This document shows, in pieces, positions 17,383 through 25,158 of a stretch of DNA of 64,000 nucleotides (position 1 is the stretch's first letter; every line of letters begins with the position of its first letter). This DNA is from a bacterium (GTDB lineage Bacteria > Actinomycetota > Acidimicrobiia > Spongiisociales > ZC4RG35), in the NCBI GenBank assembly GCA_028819345.1, contig JAPPLW010000050.1:1-64000 (forward strand). The letters run 5' to 3'. The notes beneath the pieces were generated by a model. That model searched no databases. It worked only from the letters and a program-made list of their open reading frames with translations, and had not been told where the DNA came from. Made by a program: the position numbers and the translations under genes.

Positions 17383-18029
17383 TCGCCAACCTGGTACTGG
17401 CGGCCGGAGGCTCCTCGCGGCTTGGCCGGCCCAAGCAGTTGGAACCGTGGGGTGAAGGGGCCACCCTGCTGGGAAAGGTCCTGGAGAACGCCCTGGCAAT
17501 GGGATCGGAGGAGACGTGGGTGGTGCTGGGCGCCGCCCACGAGGAGATCCTGGCGAGAACCGACTTCTCCGGATGCCGAGTGGTGATCAACCATGAATGG
17601 GAAGAGGGATTAGCCAGTTCTTTGAGAGCGGGACTTGACGCCTTGGAGAGAGGTTCAAGGGTGTCAGGGGCGCTTGTTCTCCTGGGCGACCAACCCGGCG
17701 TAGATCCCGAGACCGTTGCTCGGCTGCGGCAGGCCTACCGGCCCGGGATCACACCGGCGGTGGTTCCCAGGTACCGATACGTGGTTTCCAACCCGGTGCT
17801 GGTGGATAGAGTTCTGTGGCGACGGCTTATGATGTTGGAAGGAGACCGCGGCGCCATGCAGCTATTGAAGGCGCACCCCGAGTGGGTCACCGAAGTGTGG
17901 CTCGCCGACCTGCATCCCGAGGATGTCGACGACCAGCAGGATGTCGACAGACTGAGACCCCGCAGCCTCGCCCGGGGAGGGGACGGGTTCCAGGTGGAGG
18001 GGTCCCTGGTCGCATCTGAGAAGGAGTAG
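17379..18029 (+). CDS. mocA: Molybdenum cofactor nucleotidyltransferase, MocA-like
   Basis: From GTG 17379 the protein has 216 residues. It begins with the nucleotidyltransferase signature LVLAAGGSSRLGRPKQL, which binds the NTP, followed by INHEWEEGLASSLRAG and LLGDQPGVDP, as in MobA/MocA. MocA transfers CMP to molybdopterin to form the cytosine dinucleotide cofactor used by xanthine dehydrogenase-type enzymes; MobA uses GMP. The neighbouring XdhC and cox-like genes favour MocA. The track ORF start at 17016 lies inside the XdhC gene and is rejected. The first codon overlaps the XdhC stop. Confidence 0.85.
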   Translation: MIANLVLAAGGSSRLGRPKQLEPWGEGATLLGKVLENALAMGSEETWVVLGAAHEEILARTDFSGCRVVINHEWEEGLASSLRAGLDALERGSRVSGALVLLGDQPGVDPETVARLRQAYRPGITPAVVPRYRYVVSNPVLVDRVLWRRLMMLEGDRGAMQLLKAHPEWVTEVWLADLHPEDVDDQQDVDRLRPRSLARGGDGFQVEGSLVASEKE

Positions 18030-18037
18030 GGAGGAAA

Positions 18038-18442
18038 GTGCCGACCATAGGAAAGATCGCGGGAATGGATCATCTCTCCGCGGCGCGGTTGCGTCGAGCG
18101 GGAATCAAGACCTCGCGTACCTTTCTGGAGGAGGCGCGGGGGGAAAAGCGCCTCGTCTCTCTCTCCGAGGCGACCGGCATCGATCAGAACACGCTGCGGA
18201 ATCTGGCGGCGTCCGCCGACCTGATGCGCCTGGAGGGGATGGGCGGGGCCTACTGCGGCTTGCTGCGGGCCGCCGGCATCCACTCCGTGTCGCAACTGGG
18301 GAGGCTGTCCCCCGAGGAGGTGACCAGGTCGCTGCTGGCCGTCAATCACCACCGTCGGATAGTCCGACGCCTACCCAGTCCCCGGGAGGTGGAACTGTGG
18401 GTGATGCAAGCCTCCGATCCGGGATTCGCCGACCGGGAGTAG
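18038..18442 (+). CDS. Helix-hairpin-helix protein, DUF4332-like
   Basis: The 134-residue protein starts at GTG, 8 bp after the MocA-like gene, so it should be part of the same operon. It looks like two tandem helix-hairpin-helix units (IAGMDHLSAARLRRAGIKTS and MGGAYCGLLRAAGIHSVSQL), each followed by a short helix, as in DUF4332 proteins. These units usually bind nucleic acid backbones or mediate protein contacts. A role in molybdenum enzyme maturation is not established; it is only suggested by position. It carries no metal motif. Confidence 0.65.
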   Translation: MPTIGKIAGMDHLSAARLRRAGIKTSRTFLEEARGEKRLVSLSEATGIDQNTLRNLAASADLMRLEGMGGAYCGLLRAAGIHSVSQLGRLSPEEVTRSLLAVNHHRRIVRRLPSPREVELWVMQASDPGFADRE

Positions 18443-18467
18443 GGAGTGCGGGAAGGCGGACCGCCGT

Positions 18468-19208
18468 TCAACCTATCCCGAGATCGATGAGGCGGCCCAC
18501 CCACCAAGCCAGGCCTGCGCCTGCGCCGGCGACAAGCATGTTTTCCAATCCCGAGCGGAGGCCGGGGTTGTTGGTAATCCGGGTTTTGGCCCAACCCACC
18601 CCGAACAGGCTGACGAACGTCAACCCGAACGATCCCACGAGGCCGGCGTCCGGCTGGGAAAGAACCAGGAAGGGGATGATGGGGACCGCCGCGCCCACCA
18701 GAAACATCCCTCCGGCCATGAACCCTGCCCGGTAAGGGGAACGCCGCTCCGATTCGACCACGCCGAATTCCAACACCGCCATAGCCTGCTTGAGACGTTG
18801 ATCCGTCGCCGAGAAGATGCGCACTGCCTCGTCCAGATCCTCTCCGTCGATCCCGAAGCGTCCCAGCAGTTCGGGTAGCTGGGCGGCTTCCTCATCGCGG
18901 TAGTACTTGATGTGTTCGTCCTCGAGTGACAATTCCGCCTGCCACACCTCGTCCTGGGACTTGGTGGCCAGGTACTCGCCCAGCGCCATGGAGACGGCGC
19001 CGGCCAGCGCTCCCACCAGACCCCCCAGCAACACCGCGGACGATCCCAACTGGCCGCCGACCAGGCCGGCAACCAGCAGGAGAATCGAGACCAGCCCGTC
19101 GTTCACTCCCAGAATCACGTCCCGTAAATAGGGGCGGGTCTCCCCGATGTGAGGTCGGTAGGGAGGTCGCTCTGCGGCAGCCTGCTGGGGTTGTTCTGTG
19201 CCGTTCAT
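18468..19208 (-). CDS. VIT1/CCC1 family metal transporter
   Basis: The 246-residue protein has the VIT/CCC1 plan: N-terminal LRDVILGVNDGLVSILLLVAG, then ALGEYLATKSQDEVW with the conserved E and Q, a helical cytoplasmic segment (about 95-155), and three C-terminal helices. VIT1/CCC1 proteins move Fe2+ or Mn2+ out of the cytosol, in plants and yeast into vacuoles; the bacterial members are thought to export or store metal. The cytoplasmic segment here is shorter than the plant metal-binding domain. It is convergent with the DUF4332-like gene. Confidence 0.88.
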   Translation of the reverse strand: MNGTEQPQQAAAERPPYRPHIGETRPYLRDVILGVNDGLVSILLLVAGLVGGQLGSSAVLLGGLVGALAGAVSMALGEYLATKSQDEVWQAELSLEDEHIKYYRDEEAAQLPELLGRFGIDGEDLDEAVRIFSATDQRLKQAMAVLEFGVVESERRSPYRAGFMAGGMFLVGAAVPIIPFLVLSQPDAGLVGSFGLTFVSLFGVGWAKTRITNNPGLRSGLENMLVAGAGAGLAWWVGRLIDLGIG

Positions 19209-19493
19209 TTACTTTCTCGCTTCACTCGTGCGTCGCCGAATACGCTGACCGAGCCTTCACCGGTATCAAACTGGGTGGTTGCAGGCACGAATCGCACATG
19301 AAAGGGTGGGGACTTCGGGCTCTCTGGTTGCCATGGACCTCCCGCTACAGCGCTGCCGGATGATGTCTCTTGAGGATACAAACCCTCCTTGGACAAGAGG
19401 AGAGGAATGGGTTGGTCGAGCCCAGGGTCCCCACCAGGGCGGGTAAACATGGCGTGGGCTAGTCTTGGCGCGGAGCGAAGACGGAGGTCCACA

Positions 19494-20582
19494 ATGGTGG
19501 CAGAGGTACAGGGAATTGTTTCCCTTGAGAAGGGGGCGCCGGTCTCCATGGAGACGGTGATAGTTCCCGATCCAGGTCCCGGAGAGGCCCGGGTTGCGGT
19601 GAAGGCTTGCGGTGTGTGCCACACCGATCTCCACTACCGGGAGGGCGGGATAAGCGATGACTATCCCTTCTTCCTGGGTCATGAGGCGGCCGGGATAGTC
19701 GAGTCGGTCGGACCGGACGTGACCAAGGTCGCCCCCGGGGACTTCGTGATCCTCAACTGGCGGGCAATCTGCGGGGATTGCCGGGCGTGCGACAGGGGCC
19801 GTCCGTGGTACTGCTTCGCCACGCACAACGCCGCCCAGAAGATGACGCTCGCCGACGGCACCGAACTCTCGCCCGCTCTGGGGATAGGTGCTTTCGCCGA
19901 ACTAACCCTGGTCGCCGCCGGCCAGGCAACCAAGGTTGACAGCCGGGCGCGTCCCGAGGCAGCCGGTTTGTTGGGCTGCGGGGTGATGGCGGGAATCGGA
20001 GCCGCCATAAATACCGGCGGCGTGGGCCGAGGGGACTCCATTGCGATCATCGGTTGCGGTGGGGTGGGGTCCGGTTCGATAGTCGGGGCCCGCCTGGCAG
20101 GCGCCGACAAGATCATCGCGGTGGACATCGACGACCGCAAGCTTGAGTGGGCCGAGGGCTTCGGGGCTACCCATACCATCAACTCCCGCGAGGAGGATCC
20201 CGTGGAACGGATCAGGGAGATCACCGGCGGCAATGGCGCCGACGTGGTGGTGGAGGCGATCGGCCTCCCCGAGACCTACGAGCAGGCTTTCTACGCCCGC
20301 GACCTGGCTGGCGTGGTGGTGCTGGTCGGGGTCCCCACGCCGGACATGAAGATCGAGCTTCCGTTCATAGAAGTGTTCGGCCGCGGCGGCGCCCTGAAGT
20401 CCTCATGGTACGGGGACTGCCTTCCGGAACGGGACTTCCCCATGCTCATCGACCTGTACCTGCAGGGCCGGCTGGATCTCGACGGCTTCGTCAGCGAGAC
20501 TATCGGCGTAGGGGAAGTCGAAGAGGCCTTCCACCGCATGGAGCGAGGAGAGGTGCTGCGCTCGGTGGTGGTCTTCGACTGA
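19494..20582 (+). CDS. mscR: S-(hydroxymethyl)mycothiol dehydrogenase
   Basis: ATG 19494 behind CGGAGG gives 362 residues, a zinc-dependent medium-chain dehydrogenase. The catalytic zinc ligands are Cys42 (GVCHTD), His63-Glu64 (LGHEAAG); the structural zinc site is Cys93, 96, 99 and 107. The NAD Rossmann motif is IGCGGVGSG. Similarity to mycobacterial MscR is seen along the whole chain, including the '[19 protein letters not shown]' block. It oxidises S-hydroxymethyl-mycothiol and so clears formaldehyde, which implies that the host makes mycothiol. A convergent MBL-fold hydrolase lies 21 bp downstream, a pairing known from mscR/Rv2260 in mycobacteria, although there the orientation differs. 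Confidence 0.85.
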   Translation: MVAEVQGIVSLEKGAPVSMETVIVPDPGPGEARVAVKACGVCHTDLHYREGGISDDYPFFLGHEAAGIVESVGPDVTKVAPGDFVILNWRAICGDCRACDRGRPWYCFATHNAAQKMTLADGTELSPALGIGAFAELTLVAAGQATKVDSRARPEAAGLLGCGVMAGIGAAINTGGVGRGDSIAIIGCGGVGSGSIVGARLAGADKIIAVDIDDRKLEWAEGFGATHTINSREEDPVERIREITGGNGADVVVEAIGLPETYEQAFYARDLAGVVVLVGVPTPDMKIELPFIEVFGRGGALKSSWYGDCLPERDFPMLIDLYLQGRLDLDGFVSETIGVGEVEEAFHRMERGEVLRSVVVFD

Positions 20583-20603
20583 CCTGACCCGAAGGGTCCG
20601 CGA

Positions 20604-21233
20604 CTACCAGCCTCGGGCGCGCCACTCCCCGGTGTGGGGCTTCTCGGTCGCCACGGTGGTGTCGTTCTCCCCGTGGCCGGGGAAGACCACCGTGGGGTCG
20701 GGATAAGTCGACAAGAGTTGTTCGACCGAGTCCATGATCTGGCCGAAAGAGGAGTAATCCCATTGGGTTGCGCCCGGGCCGCCCGGAAAGAGCGTATCCC
20801 CGCTGAACAGCCATGGTTCCAGCACGAACGAGGTCGATCCGGGGGTGTGGCCGGGGGTGTGCACGGCATGGAGCAGAAGGTCTCCGACCTCGATCTCCTG
20901 TCGGTCCCGGATCAGTCCGTCGGGAGCGGCCTTCTCGATGCCTGCCTCTTCCAGGAGAAAGAGGTCCTCGGCGTTCAGAAGGAAAGGGACGCCCAGCTTA
21001 TCGCTCACCTGGTCCACGGCTTGGAGGTGATCCTGGTGGCCGTGGGTGGTGAGGATGGCCTGCACGTCATAGTCGCCCGCCGCCTCGATGATGCGATCGG
21101 CCTCGTTGGCCGCGTCCACGATCACCGCCTTCCGCGTGTTGGCGCAGCCCAGGATGTAGACGTTGTTCTCCATGGGGCCGACCAGCAGTTTTATCACATG
21201 CGCTCCCTCGATTCGATGCTCCCACCTGTTCAT
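20604..21233 (-). CDS. MBL-fold hydrolase associated with mscR
   Basis: I take ATG 21233, giving 209 residues, instead of the longer track ORF. The metal motif THGHQDH is near residue 67, with HTPGHTPGS and SGDTLFPGG further on and FPGHG near the C-terminus, as in the glyoxalase II-like branch of the metallo-beta-lactamase fold. It probably hydrolyses a thioester, possibly formyl-mycothiol produced by the neighbouring dehydrogenase. That substrate is inference from the location. The start is preceded on the minus strand by AGGCAACTGGCT, a weak ribosome binding site. Confidence 0.78.
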   Translation of the reverse strand: MNRWEHRIEGAHVIKLLVGPMENNVYILGCANTRKAVIVDAANEADRIIEAAGDYDVQAILTTHGHQDHLQAVDQVSDKLGVPFLLNAEDLFLLEEAGIEKAAPDGLIRDRQEIEVGDLLLHAVHTPGHTPGSTSFVLEPWLFSGDTLFPGGPGATQWDYSSFGQIMDSVEQLLSTYPDPTVVFPGHGENDTTVATEKPHTGEWRARGW

Positions 21234-21330
21234 AGCCAGTTGCCTTTCTCTGTTCGGACCACTACGCGGGAAGAGTACCAAGTGGATGGGGCGAATTCCA
21301 CGGCGGGCGGGAGGGGTAACCTCGGAAAAC

Positions 21331-22353
21331 ATGCGAGCCTGGCGTCTGCATGAACTGACCGGTCCCGGGGCGATTTCCCTGGATGAAGTCCCGGTCCCGG
21401 ATCCAGGAGAGGGCGAGGTGCGGGTCGCGCTCCGGATCAGCGCCCTCAACCATCTTGACGTGTGGGTGAGCCGCGGGCTGCCAGCCCCTCCCGGCCTGCC
21501 TCACATCCTCGGCGGGGACGGCGCCGGGGTGGTGGACGCGATCGGGCCGGGGGTTACGGGCCTCGCCGTGGGAGACGAGGTGATCGTCAACCCTTCCCTT
21601 TCCTGTGGGAACTGCCCGGTGTGTGAAAGCGGAGAGACGGTGTACTGCCCTACGTTCGGCGTGCTGGGGGAGCACCGCCACGGGACCCTGGCGGAAAAGG
21701 TGGTGATCCCCGCCGCCAACGCGTGGCCGAAGCCACCCGCGCTCTCCTGGGAGACTGCGGGTTCTTTCTCCTTGGCCACCGGCACCGCTTTCCGGATGCT
21801 GCGCAGGGCGCGCTTGGCGGACGGAGAGACACTGCTGGTGGTAGGAGTGGGGGGTGGAGTCTCCAGCGCCGCCGCTCTACTCGGGGTTTCGCTCGGCGCC
21901 CGGGTGTTCGTTACCTCCCGCAGTCCGGAGAAGATCGCTTGGGCGATCGAAAACGGCGCCGAAGGAGGTTTTGATTCGGCAGGGCAGTTCTCCAAAGAAC
22001 TCAGAGCGGCGGCTGGGGGACTTGCCCACACCGTTGTGGAGAATGTGGGTCCGGCAACCTGGGGACAATCGCTTCGTTCGCTCGGATTGGGTGGCCGGAT
22101 GGTGGTTTGCGGCGCCACCAGCGGCGCCAAGGCGGAGATCGGCATCCCGGCGCTGTTTTTCAGACAGCTGGAGATCATCGGGTCCACCATGTACACGCCG
22201 ACCGAGTACCAGGACCTGATGGACTTGATCGCTTCGGGCAGGGCGGCCCCGCCTCCTGTCGACCGCGTGTTTCCCTTTGAGGAGTTGCCCGCCGCCATAG
22301 ACAGGATGGAAGCGGGCCGTCAACTCGGAAAAATCGCTCTCACCCTGGACTGA
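21331..22353 (+). CDS. Zinc-type alcohol dehydrogenase/quinone oxidoreductase family protein
   Basis: From ATG 21331 the protein has 340 residues. The structural zinc ligands Cys92, 95, 98 and 106 are present. The catalytic zinc ligands are not: the usual cysteine is Asn40-His41 (SALNHLD) and the GHE motif is GGDGAG. The Rossmann glycines are VVGVGGGVSSA. This pattern is seen in a group of NADPH-dependent oxidoreductases related to quinone oxidoreductase. The substrate is unknown. It differs from the neighbouring MscR although both belong to the same superfamily, so they are not recent duplicates. tRNA genes follow. Confidence 0.8.
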   Translation: MRAWRLHELTGPGAISLDEVPVPDPGEGEVRVALRISALNHLDVWVSRGLPAPPGLPHILGGDGAGVVDAIGPGVTGLAVGDEVIVNPSLSCGNCPVCESGETVYCPTFGVLGEHRHGTLAEKVVIPAANAWPKPPALSWETAGSFSLATGTAFRMLRRARLADGETLLVVGVGGGVSSAAALLGVSLGARVFVTSRSPEKIAWAIENGAEGGFDSAGQFSKELRAAAGGLAHTVVENVGPATWGQSLRSLGLGGRMVVCGATSGAKAEIGIPALFFRQLEIIGSTMYTPTEYQDLMDLIASGRAAPPPVDRVFPFEELPAAIDRMEAGRQLGKIALTLD

Positions 22354-22407
22354 CCATTACCCGCTGACGCTTGGAGCAATCTGCGGCACGGTGGTTTGGG
22401 GAGGGGA

Positions 22408-22413
22408 TATACT
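22408..22413 (+). promoter_or_regulatory. Candidate -10 element for the tRNA pair
   Basis: TATACT lies about 38 bp before tRNA-Asp in an otherwise GC-rich stretch. No good -35 hexamer is visible at standard spacing, so this is a weak call. Confidence 0.3.
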
Positions 22414-22450
22414 GACACTGCGGGGTCGACTTCGGTCGGCTTCCCCGATT

Positions 22451-22528
22451 GGGGGCGTAGAACAGTCTGGAGTGTTCGCTGGCCTGTCAAGCCAGAGGTC
22501 GCGGGTTCAAATCCCGTCGTCCCCGCCA
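22451..22528 (+). tRNA. tRNA-Asp (GTC)
   Basis: Cloverleaf: acceptor GGGGGCG pairs with CGTCCCC, D-stem GAAC/GTTC, anticodon stem CTGGC/GCCAG around loop CTGTCAA with anticodon GTC, and a T-arm GCGGG-TTCAAAT-CCCGT. The CCA end is encoded (22526-22528). Confidence 0.95.
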
Positions 22529-22538
22529 CGGGCTGGGA

Positions 22539-22611
22539 GGCCAGGTAGCTCAGTTGGTAGAGTATCGGTCTGAAAAACCGAGGGTCGGCAGTTCGATTCT
22601 GCCCCTGGCCA
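22539..22611 (+). tRNA. tRNA-Phe (GAA)
   Basis: Acceptor GGCCAGG/CCTGGCC, D-stem GCTC/GAGT, anticodon stem TCGGT/ACCGA with loop CTGAAAA and anticodon GAA, T-loop TTCGATT. The gene ends with discriminator A followed by CCT, so CCA is not fully encoded. Ten bases separate it from tRNA-Asp, so the two are probably processed from one transcript. Confidence 0.95.
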
Positions 22612-22629
22612 CCTGTTGAGGTGAAGCGG

Positions 22630-24213
22630 ATGTCCCGAACGCCGGAATGCGCGGACCTCGTCCGATGGAGGATGGAACCTCCTGCCCTTCCCGGTGGTCT
22701 TTACCAACTCCTTCGGCAGGCTTTTCTCCGCGACCCCTCCCGGATCGCCTTGGAGACTCCGCACGGCCCGCCGATCAGCTACGGGGAGCTCGACTCGCTG
22801 GTGGAGCGTTGCCGGGCGGGGCTGGCGGCCCGCGGGGTCAATAGGGGAGATCGAGTCCTGGTCTATGTGGCGAAGTCCCCGGCGAACGTATACCTCTACC
22901 TGGCCTGTTTGCGACAAGGGACGGTCTACGTTCCGGTCAACCCGGCCTACACCCCGGTGGAGCTGGAGGCGTTCGTGGAAGACGCCGGTCCCCGGCTGGT
23001 GATATGCGATCCCCATCGACGAAGGGAGATCGCTGAGCTGCTGGGTGGTTCCGGCTCCGCTGCCGAGGTGGCGGCTCTCCGGCCCGATGGGACGGTCAGC
23101 CTTACGGCCCCGCCGCCCCAGGGCTCCTCTTCGGCCGGGAGAAGTGGTCCGGTCGGGAGCGATCCGGCGGCGATCCTTTACACCTCCGGCACCACGGGCG
23201 CCCCTCGTGGAGCGGTTCTCTCTCACCGGGCCCTTGCCGCCAACGCACTTGCCCTCTGCAGGGCTTGGCGTTTCCGGCCCGAGGACGCTCTAATCCATGC
23301 TCTTCCCCTTTTTCACACGCACGGGCTGTTCGTAGCCCTCCATTGCGCCCTGCTGTCGGGGGCCTCGATCCTCTTTCTTCCTGCTTTCGATCCCGGGGCG
23401 GTCACCAGGCTCTGGCCTCGGGCGACCGTGTTCATGGGAGTACCCACCCACTACACCCGTCTCCTGTCCGATCCCGGGCTCTCAGTCAGATCCGCGGCGG
23501 AGATGCGGCTCTTCACCTGCGGCTCTGCGCCCCTCCTCCCTCAGACCTGGGAGGACTTCCGCCTGCGCTCGGGCCATCGCATCGTGGAGCGATACGGAAT
23601 GACCGAGGTGGGGATAATCACTTCCAACCCCTATCGCGGCGAACGGATACCGGGAACGGTGGGTTATCCGCTGGAAGGGGTTGAGATCAAGGTTGCGAGA
23701 GAGACGGGCGCCGAACCGGGGCCTGGAGCGACAGGAGAACTCCTGGTTCGCAGTCCCGGTTCGTTCTCCGGTTATCTTGCCAGTCCCGACGAGACAGCGA
23801 GAGTGATGAGCGCCGACGGCTGGGTGGCCACCGGCGACCTGGCCGTACTGGCCGGCGACGGGCGAGTGACCCTGGTGGGAAGGTCCAAGGACGTGATTAT
23901 CACCGGCGCTCTGAATGTCCACCCACCCGAAGTTGAGGCGGCGTTGAACTCCCTGCCGGGAGTGGTGGAGTCGGCGGTGTTCGGGGCCCCGCATCCCGAC
24001 TTCGGGGAGGGAGTGGTAGCCGCGGTGGTGTGGGATGGCGACGCCGACCCCGCTGCCTCCCGACTCCAGCAGGCCCTCGCCAGGGGGCTGGCGGCGTACA
24101 AGATCCCCAAGCGGATCCTCGTAGTCGAGTGTCTCCCACGCAACGCCATGGGCAAGGTACAGAAAACGGTTCTCCGTTCACGAAACGCCGGTATCTTCAG
24201 CCGGGGGCCGTAA
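22630..24213 (+). CDS. Acyl-CoA synthetase, MatB-like (malonyl-CoA synthetase family)
   Basis: ATG 22630 follows GAGGTG at good spacing and gives 527 residues. The AMP-binding core motif YTSGTTGAPRGAV, the A5-type motif ERYGMTEVG and the hinge aspartate segment (VATGDLAVL) identify an ANL-family ligase. The stretch LFHTHGLFVALHCALLSGAS and the block ITSNPYRGERIPGTVGYPL resemble malonyl-CoA synthetase MatB. The C-terminal lysine is in NAMGKVQK. It should activate a carboxylic acid, probably malonate or methylmalonate, to its CoA thioester. It starts only 18 bp after tRNA-Phe, with no partner gene nearby. Confidence 0.8.
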   Translation: MSRTPECADLVRWRMEPPALPGGLYQLLRQAFLRDPSRIALETPHGPPISYGELDSLVERCRAGLAARGVNRGDRVLVYVAKSPANVYLYLACLRQGTVYVPVNPAYTPVELEAFVEDAGPRLVICDPHRRREIAELLGGSGSAAEVAALRPDGTVSLTAPPPQGSSSAGRSGPVGSDPAAILYTSGTTGAPRGAVLSHRALAANALALCRAWRFRPEDALIHALPLFHTHGLFVALHCALLSGASILFLPAFDPGAVTRLWPRATVFMGVPTHYTRLLSDPGLSVRSAAEMRLFTCGSAPLLPQTWEDFRLRSGHRIVERYGMTEVGIITSNPYRGERIPGTVGYPLEGVEIKVARETGAEPGPGATGELLVRSPGSFSGYLASPDETARVMSADGWVATGDLAVLAGDGRVTLVGRSKDVIITGALNVHPPEVEAALNSLPGVVESAVFGAPHPDFGEGVVAAVVWDGDADPAASRLQQALARGLAAYKIPKRILVVECLPRNAMGKVQKTVLRSRNAGIFSRGP

Positions 24214-24288
24214 GCGGAGACCCGTCGCTCAGCCGGGACGCCCACCGGGCACGGATGAGCACAGAGACGCCGCGCCTGCCGGTCAGAG

Positions 24289-25149
24289 CTAGTTCTCAGG
24301 GTGCCGGAGAAAGGCCTCGATCTCGGAGATCATCTGATCTCCGGCGTCCTCCAGGCTCTGGGGGTGGAGGCTGGTGCCCTTGGCCACCTCCTCCTCCAGG
24401 TGTTTTATGTACCCGGCCAGATCCTCGGACTCGGCTACCACTGCATCAAGCTTCTCCCGGAACTCGGAGGACTCCACCTCCAGGGGAGAGACGTCGAGGT
24501 TCACCTCCAGGATTTGGGCGGCCTTTCTTACCAGGGCCAGGCTGGCAGGTGGGTAGTCCTGGGTGGATAGATAGTGGGGTACGGCTGCCCACAGGGTCAG
24601 GGCATCCCATCCTTCCTGGACGAAGGCCTGGTGCAGGACCCCCACGATGCCGGTGGGACCTTGGTAGCTCGACCCGAAGAGGCCGTACCGACCGAGTAGG
24701 GAGGGATCGGTTGCCCGCCCCACCATGGGGACTGGGAAAGTGTGGGAGATCTGCCCCATGAAGGCTCCCATGGTGAGGGCTCTTTCCACACCCGCCGCCC
24801 GGCACAGGTCCATGATCTGTCGGACGTATGACTTCCAGCGAGCGTGAGGCTCGTCTCCGGTTATCACCAGGAGCGGACGCTGCTCTGCTGGAGTGGTCAG
24901 GTAGACCTCGGTGCTCGGCCAACTCAGGGTGGTAGAGCCTCCCTTCCCGAACGAGATCTCCGGCCGTACGACCTGGAAGTCGAAATACTCTTCGGGGTCG
25001 ATCTCGGTCAGCAGCACCGAGGGGTAGATGGAGAGGACGTGCTGGATCGCCCGACTGGAGGCTTCTCCGGCGTCTCCCCAGCCCCGGTAGGCGACCAAGG
25101 CGGTTGGACGCCCAAGCGGCCGGTAGAGCTGCCAGTTGACTTGCGACAC
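24289..25149 (-). CDS. PAC2 family protein
   Basis: The 286-residue protein has the PAC2 pattern: VAYRGWGDAGEASSRA near the N-terminus, LLVITGDEPHARW in the middle and the YGLFGSSYQGPTGIVGVL segment, followed by a helical C-terminus. PAC2 proteins resemble archaeal and eukaryotic proteasome-assembly chaperones. In Actinobacteria the bacterial proteasome is sometimes encoded nearby, but I see no prcA or prcB in this window. The start is GTG. It lies 9 bp after the amidase gene in the same direction, suggesting one transcript. Confidence 0.75.
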   Translation of the reverse strand: MSQVNWQLYRPLGRPTALVAYRGWGDAGEASSRAIQHVLSIYPSVLLTEIDPEEYFDFQVVRPEISFGKGGSTTLSWPSTEVYLTTPAEQRPLLVITGDEPHARWKSYVRQIMDLCRAAGVERALTMGAFMGQISHTFPVPMVGRATDPSLLGRYGLFGSSYQGPTGIVGVLHQAFVQEGWDALTLWAAVPHYLSTQDYPPASLALVRKAAQILEVNLDVSPLEVESSEFREKLDAVVAESEDLAGYIKHLEEEVAKGTSLHPQSLEDAGDQMISEIEAFLRHPEN

Positions 25150-25158
25150 TCTTGAAGG

